A program made the position numbers and the translations under genes. 48,501 bases of DNA from Lachnospiraceae bacterium (GTDB lineage: Bacteria; Bacillota; Clostridia; Lachnospirales; Lachnospiraceae), in assembly GCA_029068555.1 (NCBI GenBank), contig JAIECJ010000222.1, positions 1 through 48,501 of the forward strand, read 5' to 3'. The notes beneath the pieces were generated by a model. The model ran no database searches and was not told where the DNA came from. It worked only from the letters and a program-made list of their open reading frames with translations. Numbering within the stretch: the first letter of the stretch is position 1; each line of letters begins with the position of its first letter. Below, one piece after another: positions 14,575-23,347 of this stretch.

Positions 14575-17500
14575 ATGAGTAAAATAAACGCAGTGAGACT
14601 GATAAACCTAAATTACAACAACAATACCATGCGCATCAGCGACGACACCTTTCAGATGCAGGGGCGGAGCACGCTGATGTCGCTGCAGAACGGGGGCGGA
14701 AAGTCGGTGCTGGTGCAGATGATCACTGCCCCGTTTGTGCACAAGCGCTTTCGTGATGCAAAGGACAGGCCGTTTGAGAGCTATTTTACAACCAGCAAGC
14801 CGACTTTTATCATGGTGGAGTGGAAGCTCGACCGCGGTGCAGGATACTGTCTTGTGGGGATGATGGTGCGCAAGAGTCAGCTTGCGGAGGATGATGACGA
14901 CAACCGGCTCGAGATGGTCAGTTTTATCTGCGAGTACAGCGGCAGATGTGCGCAGGATATCTACAATCTGCCCGTTGTAGAGAAAAAGAATAAGGAAATC
15001 GTGCTGAAAAGCTACCGCGAGTGCAGACAGCTTTTTGAGACATACAGGAAAGACCACGCACTGAAATTTGGCTGCTATGACATGAACAACAGCGCCCAGT
15101 CCAGACAGTATTTTGACAAGCTCGCAGAGTATCAGATTTATTACAAAGAATGGGAAAATATTGTCCGAAAGATTAACCTCGAGGAGTCTGGTCTCTCGAA
15201 GCTTTTTTCCGACTGCCGCGATGAGAAAGGACTGATCGAAAAGTGGTTTCTCGATGCGGTGGAGAGCAAGCTCAACAAGGAAAAAGACCGCATGAAGGAA
15301 TTTCAGAACATTATAGAAAAATATGTGATATCCTACAAGGCAAACCAGTCAAAAATAGACCGCAGAAACACTATCCGCCAGTTCAAGGAGGACGCGCTTG
15401 AGATATCCGCCTGCGCCGGGGAGTACAAACTTGTGACAGACAAGGTGGAGGAGCAGGAAAACAGCATTGCAGGCTTTCGGGCGCTGCTTGCGCGCATGGA
15501 GACGGATCAGAGTGAGGTGAAAAACCGACTGCTCGGCGACAAGGCGGAATGCGATGACGAGCTTGCGCGCATCGAATATGAAAAGTATTCCTATGAAATA
15601 CAAAATCTGACGGACATGCTCCGATTTCATGTGAGTAACCGCGATATGATTGGCGTGGAGCGGGATGCCCTGGAGGAGGAGACACAGCGGATTGAAACGC
15701 TGCTGCACAAGATGGAGCTTGCAAAGCAGAAGGCACAGGTCGGGGAAATCCAGCAGGATGAGAACCTCCTCAAAGAACGCCTGAAGGTGTTGCATGAGGG
15801 CGAGGGCAGACTCGAACCCGAGCGAAAGGCACTAGGAAAGTCGCTCAGCGCTCATTATGATCAGCTTGCAGCCGATGTTGCAGACCGGATACAACAAAAC
15901 GAAGCTGACAGTCAGCAGGAGACTCAAAAGCTGCAGGAGCTTGCGGACAAGCATCAGTGGCTGGACGAAACAATAATCCAGCTCATAACAAAAATCAGTA
16001 CTTATAAAGAGAGGATGAACGGTTTCCACCGCAGTGAGGATCGTTTTAACGAGGAGTTTCAGGAAACATTTGTCCGGAATATTGTGGGTGAGTACGAGCC
16101 GGGACTGCTCGATATCAAAAAGGAACAGTATCAAAAGGAACTTGGGGAGTGCACGAGGCGCTGCACCGCGCACAAAAGGCAGCTTGACGAGGCAAACGAG
16201 CGGCAGAAATCCCTGCTCCGCGACATCGAGGACAGACAGCAGGAAAAAATACGGCAGGATTTTATGCTCGCGGACTTGGAGCAGGAAAAGACAGACTTGG
16301 AGAGAGCGCTTTCCGAGCGTCTTGTCATGATGCGCTATTTTGATATCAATATCAATGAACAGTGGAATATGGACAGAATCCTTGCCGCCGCTGACAGGAA
16401 GCTTGCCGAGTGCGAGCAGGCAAAGCGCATGCTGGAAAAAGAGGAGGACGCGCTGCAAAAGGAGTATGTCCGTCTCACACAGGGAAAAGTGCTCGAGCTT
16501 CCCAAGGAGACGCTGGCATTGTTTGGCAGGCTGAACATCAATGTGGTTTACGGCATGGACTGGCTTCGCAAAAACGGTTATTCCACGCAGAAAAATGAGG
16601 CGATTGTGCGCAGACAGCCGTTTCTTCCATATGCATTAATATTGTCAAAGCAGGACATGAAAGTGCTGTCCGCACATGACAGAGAGATATACACCTCTTT
16701 TCCCATACCCATCATCCTGCGCGAGCATCTCGAGGAGACCATCGCGGCGCAGGACAGCGGGCTTTTATCACTGCAGGGCATTCATTTCTTTCTGTGGTTC
16801 AACGAAAAGCTGCTCGACGAGGATGCGCTGCGTCATCTGGTGGCAGACAAGGAACGGCAGATTCGGGAAAAGAAAGAGCAGACAGCCGTGCGCAGAAAGG
16901 AATATGAAGAATATTTCGAAAAAAGAGAGCGTCTAAAGAACCAGAAGCTCACGCGGGAAGCATATGACAAAAATATGACACAAGTGTCAGAAACAAAGGC
17001 GTCACTGGAAGAAATCTCAAAAGTGGTGCACACCTTAAAAGGCGATGCACAGAAGAATGAGGAGCAGATTAACCGCCTGACAGCGGACATTGCGGGCGAG
17101 CAGCATTTGTTAGAAAAAATGCAGAATCGCGAGCGTGCCTTCGCCCTGTTTTGCAAGGAGTACGAGACATATACAGAATGTATAGAACAGGTAAGCCGCA
17201 GCCAGAAGGAGCAGGAGCGGCACGAGCAGAACCGCAGGCTTGTCAAAGACGCCCTAGAGACAGGCAGGGAGCGCATCAGGAGCATCGAGCGGGCACATGC
17301 GGAGCTTGAGAGAAAAAGTCTGGATCTCAGAAATAAATGCAGTCTGTATGAGGCATACCGCCAGACAGCTATCACAGAGGAAATCCCGTTGCCGCCGACG
17401 GCGCAGGAGCAGGAGGCAAGATTTGAGGCAATTACATCCAAAATGTCCATGCAGGTGCAGGACTTGGAAAAGCAGCTGCAAAAGACTGCCGCAAATTTAA

Positions 17501-18984
17501 ATAGACAGCAAAAAGAACTCGAACGGCTTACAAAGAAATACGGTATCGCGGAGCAGGACTGGGCAGAGGTAATCTACGATGAGAAGGAGGAAGCGCACCA
17601 GGAGATACTCCTTGAGGACAGGCGCAATAAATGGAAGCTGAAGGACAGGCAGTGGAATGACGAGGACAAGGAGACAGCAGTCTGCCAAAGCCGCATCAGC
17701 GCGAAAAAGAAGGACATGCTGGAAAAATGCGGCATGGAGGAGCCGCTCGCAAAGGAGAAAATCAGGACCGCCGAATTTGCATCGGCGATCAACCAGATTC
17801 ATTTCCGCATTAAAAATATCGAGGAGGACATCAAAAAGGTGGAACAACGCTTAAAAGCGTTGGGCGAAAACCTGAGCACGCTCGCAGAGTACGAGGATCT
17901 CGTGTGCAGGCACGAGCCGCAGTGGGAGACGGATATCACGCTGCTGGGAACAAAGGAACTGCGCGATTTCCAGGGGCGGCTGCTGCGGGATTACAGAAAC
18001 TTCAAGGAGGAGTGCGGGCGCAGAAAGAGCAGGCTGACCGCCTGTCTTTACAAGATGATGCAGAAGGATATATATCAGGAGGACTACTACAGAAAGCCGA
18101 TCGAATCCATGCTTTCCCTGACTGACAGCGCGGCGCTGACTCTGGCGCAGCTTGAAACGACGCTGCAGTCCTACGACAGCCAGATGGAAAAGCTTGCGGT
18201 GGATATCTCCCTGGTCGAGAAGGAGAAGGGGCGCATCACAGAGCTGTTGGGCGACTACTGCCAGGACGTGCACGGCAATCTGGGGCAGATAGACAGCAAT
18301 TCGACCATCACCATCCGGGAGAAGTCAGTCAAGATGTTAAAGCTGCAGCTTCCAGACTGGACAGAGCAGGAGGGCATGTACCAGCTGAAGCTAGGTGATT
18401 TCCTCGATGAGCTGACGATGAAAGGCGTGGAAATTCTCGAGAAAAATGAGAATCCGCAAGAGTATTTCGGCACGAGAATCACGACCAGAAATCTCTATGA
18501 CAGCATTGTCGGCATCGGGAATGTCCAGATAAAATTATACAAGGTAGAGGCACAGCGCGAGTATCCCATCACATGGGCACAGGCGGCAAAAAATTCTGGC
18601 GGCGAGGGTTTTCTGACCGCGTTTGTCATCCTCTCGAGTCTGCTGTATTACATGCGCCGTGACGAGACGGACATCTTTGCAGACCGCAATGAGGGCAAAG
18701 TGCTTGTCATGGACAACCCATTTGCCCAGACCAACGCCGCGCACCTACTCAAACCCCTGATGGACATGGCAGACAAGATGAACACGCAGCTCATCTGCTT
18801 TTCCGGTCTTGGCGGCGACTCCATCTATGGACGGTTTGACAATATCTACGTGTTGAACCTCGTCGCCTCGAACCTTCGCGGCGGTATGCAGTACCTTCGC
18901 GGCGAGCATCTGCGCGGCGCAGAAGAAGAGACGATCGTCAGCACACAGATTGAAGTGATAGGGCAGGAGCGGCTGGTGTTTTGA
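14575..18984 (+). CDS. jetC: Wadjet system SMC-like ATPase JetC
   Basis: 1469-residue SMC/MukB-like ATPase that would extrude DNA loops and hand circular DNA to JetD. Walker A is QNGGGKS (about 40-46), preceded by an SMC-type AVRLINLNYNNN start. Long heptad-rich coiled coils fill most of residues 250-1150 with a central, less helical hinge-like section (about 660-770). The C-terminal head has the ABC signature SGGEG (about 1341) and a Walker B-like VLVMDNPF (about 1376-1384), then a LICFSG segment. The ATG at 14575 has AGGAGG 5 bases upstream; an in-frame ATG at 14536 has no ribosome binding site. It ends the operon; no clear terminator follows. GC content is higher than in the following restriction-modification gene. 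Confidence 0.93.
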   Translation: MSKINAVRLINLNYNNNTMRISDDTFQMQGRSTLMSLQNGGGKSVLVQMITAPFVHKRFRDAKDRPFESYFTTSKPTFIMVEWKLDRGAGYCLVGMMVRKSQLAEDDDDNRLEMVSFICEYSGRCAQDIYNLPVVEKKNKEIVLKSYRECRQLFETYRKDHALKFGCYDMNNSAQSRQYFDKLAEYQIYYKEWENIVRKINLEESGLSKLFSDCRDEKGLIEKWFLDAVESKLNKEKDRMKEFQNIIEKYVISYKANQSKIDRRNTIRQFKEDALEISACAGEYKLVTDKVEEQENSIAGFRALLARMETDQSEVKNRLLGDKAECDDELARIEYEKYSYEIQNLTDMLRFHVSNRDMIGVERDALEEETQRIETLLHKMELAKQKAQVGEIQQDENLLKERLKVLHEGEGRLEPERKALGKSLSAHYDQLAADVADRIQQNEADSQQETQKLQELADKHQWLDETIIQLITKISTYKERMNGFHRSEDRFNEEFQETFVRNIVGEYEPGLLDIKKEQYQKELGECTRRCTAHKRQLDEANERQKSLLRDIEDRQQEKIRQDFMLADLEQEKTDLERALSERLVMMRYFDININEQWNMDRILAAADRKLAECEQAKRMLEKEEDALQKEYVRLTQGKVLELPKETLALFGRLNINVVYGMDWLRKNGYSTQKNEAIVRRQPFLPYALILSKQDMKVLSAHDREIYTSFPIPIILREHLEETIAAQDSGLLSLQGIHFFLWFNEKLLDEDALRHLVADKERQIREKKEQTAVRRKEYEEYFEKRERLKNQKLTREAYDKNMTQVSETKASLEEISKVVHTLKGDAQKNEEQINRLTADIAGEQHLLEKMQNRERAFALFCKEYETYTECIEQVSRSQKEQERHEQNRRLVKDALETGRERIRSIERAHAELERKSLDLRNKCSLYEAYRQTAITEEIPLPPTAQEQEARFEAITSKMSMQVQDLEKQLQKTAANLNRQQKELERLTKKYGIAEQDWAEVIYDEKEEAHQEILLEDRRNKWKLKDRQWNDEDKETAVCQSRISAKKKDMLEKCGMEEPLAKEKIRTAEFASAINQIHFRIKNIEEDIKKVEQRLKALGENLSTLAEYEDLVCRHEPQWETDITLLGTKELRDFQGRLLRDYRNFKEECGRRKSRLTACLYKMMQKDIYQEDYYRKPIESMLSLTDSAALTLAQLETTLQSYDSQMEKLAVDISLVEKEKGRITELLGDYCQDVHGNLGQIDSNSTITIREKSVKMLKLQLPDWTEQEGMYQLKLGDFLDELTMKGVEILEKNENPQEYFGTRITTRNLYDSIVGIGNVQIKLYKVEAQREYPITWAQAAKNSGGEGFLTAFVILSSLLYYMRRDETDIFADRNEGKVLVMDNPFAQTNAAHLLKPLMDMADKMNTQLICFSGLGGDSIYGRFDNIYVLNLVASNLRGGMQYLRGEHLRGAEEETIVSTQIEVIGQERLVF

Positions 18985-19103
18985 GTGTGGACGGATTCAT
19001 CAATTTGAGACATAGGTTCATTTTGTGGAGCGTAGTGCATAATGTGTTTATGGTTAATAGAGTTCTATGAATGAATTGCGCAATCATTTCTGTAGAATAA
19101 TAC

Positions 19104-19310
19104 TAGAGCGTGTTTGAAAAATCATTCCTACCACCTGCATAACGACGCGTACGCGTCGTATTCACCACTTTGCGTGATATTTGCGCCAAATTCAGTCAAC
19201 ATAAGGCATTGCCCTTTATGCCTTTGACCCCTAGGCCTCCTTCATTTGGCGCAAATCTTCCACAAACTGTGACGCACATCTGGCAGAAAGCATTTTTCAA
19301 ACACGCTCTA
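19104..19310 (-). repeat. family A foldback repeat, full copy, reverse (A5)
   Basis: 207 bp, from TAGAGCGTGTTTGAAAAAT to its complement. Inside are the perfect palindrome ACGACGCGTACGCGTCGT and the CATAAGG...CCTTTATG hairpin. Arms remain partly complementary across their length. TA at both ends. It lies 119 bases after jetC; that 119-bp gap holds nothing recognisable. Confidence 0.95.
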
Positions 19311-19329
19311 AGTCGAGTATAGATATTTG

Positions 19330-19400
19330 AATAATATGATGCTGTGGTCAAAAGATCAATTGTTAGAATATATACTTTTGGACTTCTGCATCATATTATT
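19330..19400. repeat. 13-bp inverted repeat with nested stem
   Basis: AATAATATGATGC at 19330 and its exact complement at 19388, with a 45-base loop holding a second pairing (TCAAAAG with CTTTTGGA). AT-rich. Could be an operator or RNA hairpin serving the restriction-modification gene, or a small unclassified element. Confidence 0.6.
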
Positions 19401-19576
19401 GACTAAAAATGAGGAAAAGTGATATGATGTTTAAAAAACAAGGAAATAGTGGCAAAATGATTATATCGGATAATGTTTGAACAGAATGCTCGTTTTGTCT
19501 ACAGTTTTTGAGTAGATACAAATAGGAAGATGGAAGCGGTTACGAAATATTTGTAATGCGTTTGGAGGGGTGGATT

Positions 19577-19678
19577 GTGCAGGAAAATCAAGCGTATAAG
19601 GCAGATGAATGCGAGGGGAACTTGCTTCAGGTAACATTGAAAAGGAGCTGGGAATTTTGGAAGAAGAATTTTTACTGA
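19577..19678 (+). CDS. possible 33-residue small protein
   Basis: GTG start with a fair ribosome binding site (GGAGGGG, 6 bases before) and 33 codons, in the AT-rich gap between family A copies A5 and A6. The product is acidic at first, then Lys/Trp-rich. It may be a gene stub. The rest of 19401-19748 shows nothing else. Confidence 0.25.
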   Translation: MQENQAYKADECEGNLLQVTLKRSWEFWKKNFY

Positions 19679-19748
19679 GATTTTTCTGAAAAATTATAAT
19701 GATTTAAAATTGCTAGCTGTTGAACATAGATGATATGGATTAGAGGGT

Positions 19749-19955
19749 TAGAGAGTGCTTGAAAAATGTTTTGTGCCAGATGTGCGTCACAATGTGTGGG
19801 AGGTTGACTCCTAATGAAGGAGGTGTAGGGGTCAAAGGCATAAAGGGCAATGCCTTATGTTGACTGAATTTGGATCCAAAATCGCGCAAAGTGGTGAATA
19901 CGATGCTTTGGTTCCGTTATGCAGATGGCGGGAATAATTTTTTAACCACACTCTA
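19749..19955 (+). repeat. family A foldback repeat, diverged full copy (A6)
   Basis: 207 bp, same length as A5 but opposite orientation and more diverged at the termini (TAGAGAGTGCTTGAAAAATG; ...TTTTTTAACCACACTCTA). It ends 18 bases before the restriction-modification start codon, so it must hold or replace the upstream promoter region of that gene. Confidence 0.88.
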
Positions 19956-19973
19956 GAAGAATAGGGGATAAAA

Positions 19974-21884
19974 ATGTATTCGACAATTGAGTTATTTGCA
20001 GGAGCCGGTGGTTTGGCATTAGGGGTTGAGAAAGCTGGATTTCGTACGCTTGGATTGATAGAGTTTAATCGGGATGCATGTGATACTCTTGAAAAGAATA
20101 GGCCCGATTGGAATGTGATTTGCGATGATATAGAAAATATTTCTAAGCTTAACTTAGAGGAGTATTTCGGGATAAAAAAAGGAAAACTTGATCTTTTGTC
20201 TGGCGGTGCACCTTGTCAGGCATTTTCATATGCCGGAAAGAGACTAGGACTTGAGGATGCACGGGGAACGCTGTTTTATCACTATGCAGTATTTCTTGAA
20301 AAACTGCAACCCAAAATGTTTCTGTTTGAGAATGTGAGGGGACTTCTAACACATCAAGGTGGAAAGACCTATCAAATTATGCTGGATATATTTGAAAAGG
20401 CCGGATACGATATTCAGAAAAAGGTGTTGAATGCATGGGATTACGGCGTGGCACAGAAAAGAGAACGTCTTATTACAGTGGGCATTCGAAAAGATTTGAA
20501 AGGAAAAATTATCTTCAAATTTCCAAAACCATATGAGAATAAATTGGTTCTCAAAGATGTACTCCAGAATGTGCCGGAGAGCGTTGGAGTTCCATATGGA
20601 GAGAATAAGAAAAAACTTTTTGAACTTGTGCCACCTGGGGGATACTGGAGAGATATTGACCCGGAACTGGCGAAAACCTATATGAAAAGTTGTTGGGAAA
20701 TGGAAGGGGGAAGAACGGGTATTTTAAGGAGGTTAAGCTTTGACGAACCTTCGCTTACGATTCTGACCTCTCCTTCCCAAAAACAGACTGAGCGTTGCCA
20801 TCCAGCGGAACCAAGACCATTTACAGTAAGAGAAAATGCTCGTTGCCAGAGTTTTCCAGATGAATGGGAATTTTGTGGGAGTGTAATGTCACAATATAAG
20901 CAGGTCGGAAATGCTGTGCCGGTAAATTTGGGTTATGAGGTTGCAAAATGTATTCATGCGGCATTGGATGAGGAGTATGATAAAATGGATTGGAATTTAG
21001 AATTTATTTCAGAAAAAAATTTTACAGAACATGTCAAGGCTACGATTGAAAAATATGGAGAAAAGTTGGAATCATTTGATATTATACAATTTAACAAAAA
21101 TATTATTGATCCAGTTAAGATGATTTTTGATAAAACTGTATATCGGTCTACATGGGAAGAGATTGTCAGCAATGAGATTTTCAGGCAGCGTGATAAATCA
21201 AATAATAATGATATTGGCTATTTTCATCAGAGGATTTTTCAGTACATAGAAGGATGCCATGTACCAGATAATGGAAAAGAGGGCGGATGGGATGTGGTTT
21301 TTCAGAAAGATTCAGGTATTATGCTTCCAGATGGCGATATGGTTCATACCATATACGTTGAAATGAAAAATAAACATAATACAATGAATTCATCAGCAGC
21401 AGGCAAAACATATATAAAAATGCAAAGTCAGCTACTTGATGACGATGATTGTGCATGTTTTTTGGTCGAGGCTATAGCAAAAAAATCCCAAAACATTAAA
21501 TGGTCAACAACGGTGGATGGAAAAAATGTTTCCCATAAAAAGATTCGCCGGGTAAGTTTGGATCAATTTTATGCACTTGTTACAGGACAGGCGGATGCAT
21601 TCTATCAAATGTGTATGGTATTGCCCCAAACAATTGAAAATGTAATTGCGGAAAGTAATAATGGAGTGAAAGTTCCACAGGATACAGTTTCAGAGGAGCT
21701 TAGACAATTGGCAAATCAAATAGAAGGAATTAATGGTAATCTTGCTATGGCTATGGCAGTTTATCTTCTGGGATTTAGTACATATGAGGGTTTTTCACAA
21801 GTTGCAGGTTCTGTAGTCAAGGAAACAAATGGGGAGTTATTAAAAAGGTTGTATGGATATGCGAAAAAGATGAATACGAAATAA
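19974..21884 (+). CDS. fused restriction-modification protein: cytosine-C5 methyltransferase plus Eco47II-like endonuclease
   Basis: 636 residues in one chain. Residues 1 to about 325 are a C5 DNA methyltransferase: motif I (LFAGAGGLALG), catalytic Cys81 in GGAPCQAFSYAGKR, motif VI ENVRG, motif VIII QKRERLITVG, a short target-recognition region, and motif X QVGNAVPVNLG. Residues about 335-615 resemble the Eco47II/Sau96I endonuclease family, with IGYFHQRIFQYI, the core IYVEMKNKHNTMNSS (Glu and Lys of a PD-(D/E)xK-like site), CFLVEAIAKKSQNIKW and KIRRVSLDQFYALVTG. Family members read GGNCC, so that site is a prediction only. The two activities are normally encoded by separate genes. Base composition is clearly more AT-rich than jetC, suggesting separate acquisition. 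Start ATG follows AGGGGAT. Confidence 0.9.
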   Translation: MYSTIELFAGAGGLALGVEKAGFRTLGLIEFNRDACDTLEKNRPDWNVICDDIENISKLNLEEYFGIKKGKLDLLSGGAPCQAFSYAGKRLGLEDARGTLFYHYAVFLEKLQPKMFLFENVRGLLTHQGGKTYQIMLDIFEKAGYDIQKKVLNAWDYGVAQKRERLITVGIRKDLKGKIIFKFPKPYENKLVLKDVLQNVPESVGVPYGENKKKLFELVPPGGYWRDIDPELAKTYMKSCWEMEGGRTGILRRLSFDEPSLTILTSPSQKQTERCHPAEPRPFTVRENARCQSFPDEWEFCGSVMSQYKQVGNAVPVNLGYEVAKCIHAALDEEYDKMDWNLEFISEKNFTEHVKATIEKYGEKLESFDIIQFNKNIIDPVKMIFDKTVYRSTWEEIVSNEIFRQRDKSNNNDIGYFHQRIFQYIEGCHVPDNGKEGGWDVVFQKDSGIMLPDGDMVHTIYVEMKNKHNTMNSSAAGKTYIKMQSQLLDDDDCACFLVEAIAKKSQNIKWSTTVDGKNVSHKKIRRVSLDQFYALVTGQADAFYQMCMVLPQTIENVIAESNNGVKVPQDTVSEELRQLANQIEGINGNLAMAMAVYLLGFSTYEGFSQVAGSVVKETNGELLKRLYGYAKKMNTK

Positions 21885-21899
21885 TGGCTTAGGGGTGAC

Positions 21900-21992
21900 G
21901 CGATTTGGGGTTCAGATTCGACAGTTAAACATTATCAGGATGCTCTAAAGCATGTATTAAAGTATTTGGTAAATAAAGGAAAGTTACAGTAA
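21900..21992 (+). pseudogene. gene remnant after the restriction-modification gene
   Basis: The frame encodes AIWGSDSTVKHYQDALKH and then VLKYLVNKGKLQ before a TAA. It has no start codon and a protein-like composition, so it looks like the tail of a lost gene. The 1993-2244 part of the same gap (21993-22244) holds a 61-codon frame of doubtful reality and the ribosome binding site of the next gene. Confidence 0.35.
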
Positions 21993-22244
21993 GGACATCA
22001 GATGTATTCTATGGTTTTTAACAATTATTATAAGTTTGCCAGTGGAGATATGTTTGCAAATATGCATATTGATATTTCTATTGTGGGTAAGAACAGTGTT
22101 TGTCAAATCAACGAAAAACAGATCCTTAAAAACAATTATGATGCAACTTTGATGCAATTCCGATACAATCATGATGCATTTCCACTGTAAGATTAAAATG
22201 AGCATGTACGCTTGGTGTATTTTACGCAGGAGGAAATAAATATC

Positions 22245-23303
22245 ATGAAAAAACGAGTTGAAAAAACCATATATATATGTATGATACTGTTATGCACAGG
22301 AGTCATTTTTGGCTGTGCATCGAATCGGAATACAGCAGTACCTATTGGAGAATCAGACACAGCACAAAGGCTCACACAGGTGGATGACCAGCAGACGGAA
22401 AAAGAAAACACTTCACAGGAGGCAGAAGAACGAAAATCGGAAGAAGAATACATTTCCGGGCAGCATCAGCTTAGTCAGAATGTGGAACTATTTTATGAAG
22501 AGGTACAAAAGCAGGAAATTGACCAGCAGACAGCTGCAGATTGCCTGCAAATTTTATTGGGCGACAATATTTTCCGAAATGGAGCAATGGTACTCACAGG
22601 ACTTCGGATTGACGACATTGACAACAATGGTCAGACAGATATGCTTGTAATGGTGCTCGATGCGAAAGGGAAGCCTTTTTACGGTTCTGGTGCACTATGG
22701 TTTTATATGAATGAGGACGCTCCATACTGCTTTTCTGACGAGGAATGTTCTTATTATGGCTGGTTTGATGTTTTTTGGGATGATATAGACAATGATGAAA
22801 ATACGGAGATTGTGTTTAGTGCGCAGGGAACCGGATGCGGCGCAGTGGGGGATTCCTATAAGGCGGTATTCAAGTACAGGAATCAGCCTGTAGAAGGTTC
22901 TGAAACGAACCGTGTAGAGCAAATGCAGCTGCCGTCTGACGATGAAAGTGATTATGATTGCGGATTACGTGTTGATGTATTTCAGGAGCCGGAGATTGAC
23001 CGGTATAGTGCATTTTGCCCTTATTTAGATGATAAGATTTCTTTTCAAGCCAAAAATATTGAGGGATGGGATTTACCGGATAAGGCGGAGCTTGTGGGCA
23101 GTAATGCGCGGGGATATTATAACCTGCGTGCAGTAGAATATGAAGGCAAAAAAGCTTTACTGGCCTCGGAATATTTGTATGGAGAGGGAGGAACGGTAGA
23201 TTGTGTTGGCACAGCGCAGTTTTTGATGATGTGGATGGAGGATGGAACACCTGAGGTGGTGAAATGGTGGATTGATGAGGATAAAAACATTCAGGATCAA
23301 TGA
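22245..23303 (+). CDS. secreted lipoprotein with DxDxD-type loops
   Basis: 352-residue lipoprotein: basic start, hydrophobic stretch, lipobox VIFGC (lipid-attached Cys24), then a Glu/Gln-rich linker to about residue 80. The globular part has two Asp-rich loops, RIDDIDNNGQTDMLVMV (about 124-140) and WDDIDNDENTEIVFSA (about 181-196), of the type that bind calcium in FG-GAP/VCBS-like repeats. ATG 22245 is chosen because AGGAGG precedes it; the longer frame from 22212 adds a non-signal extension. Function unknown. Its 3' end faces the antiporter gene and both share a hairpin. Confidence 0.85.
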   Translation: MKKRVEKTIYICMILLCTGVIFGCASNRNTAVPIGESDTAQRLTQVDDQQTEKENTSQEAEERKSEEEYISGQHQLSQNVELFYEEVQKQEIDQQTAADCLQILLGDNIFRNGAMVLTGLRIDDIDNNGQTDMLVMVLDAKGKPFYGSGALWFYMNEDAPYCFSDEECSYYGWFDVFWDDIDNDENTEIVFSAQGTGCGAVGDSYKAVFKYRNQPVEGSETNRVEQMQLPSDDESDYDCGLRVDVFQEPEIDRYSAFCPYLDDKISFQAKNIEGWDLPDKAELVGSNARGYYNLRAVEYEGKKALLASEYLYGEGGTVDCVGTAQFLMMWMEDGTPEVVKWWIDEDKNIQDQ

Positions 23304-23326
23304 AGATCGTTTGAATATGACAAAGT

Positions 23327-23347
23327 CTCCCCGACTAAGTCGGGGAG
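23327..23347. terminator. hairpin between convergent genes
   Basis: CTCCCCGAC pairs exactly with GTCGGGGAG around TAA. It lies 24 bases after the lipoprotein stop, and the antiporter's last codons and stop (SPT-stop) are inside the stem. Neither side has a clean T run, so it is a probable rather than certain terminator. Confidence 0.55.

Noticed and set aside
19974-21884. Avoidance of GGNCC in the window as support for the predicted recognition site
   Set aside because: Several GGACC/GGTCC sites are visible (for example near 7018 and 46193), so there is no obvious avoidance; a proper count was not made.
22003-22190. 61-codon frame after the restriction-modification gene
   Set aside because: Composition follows the local AT richness, no ribosome binding site and no recognisable motif.
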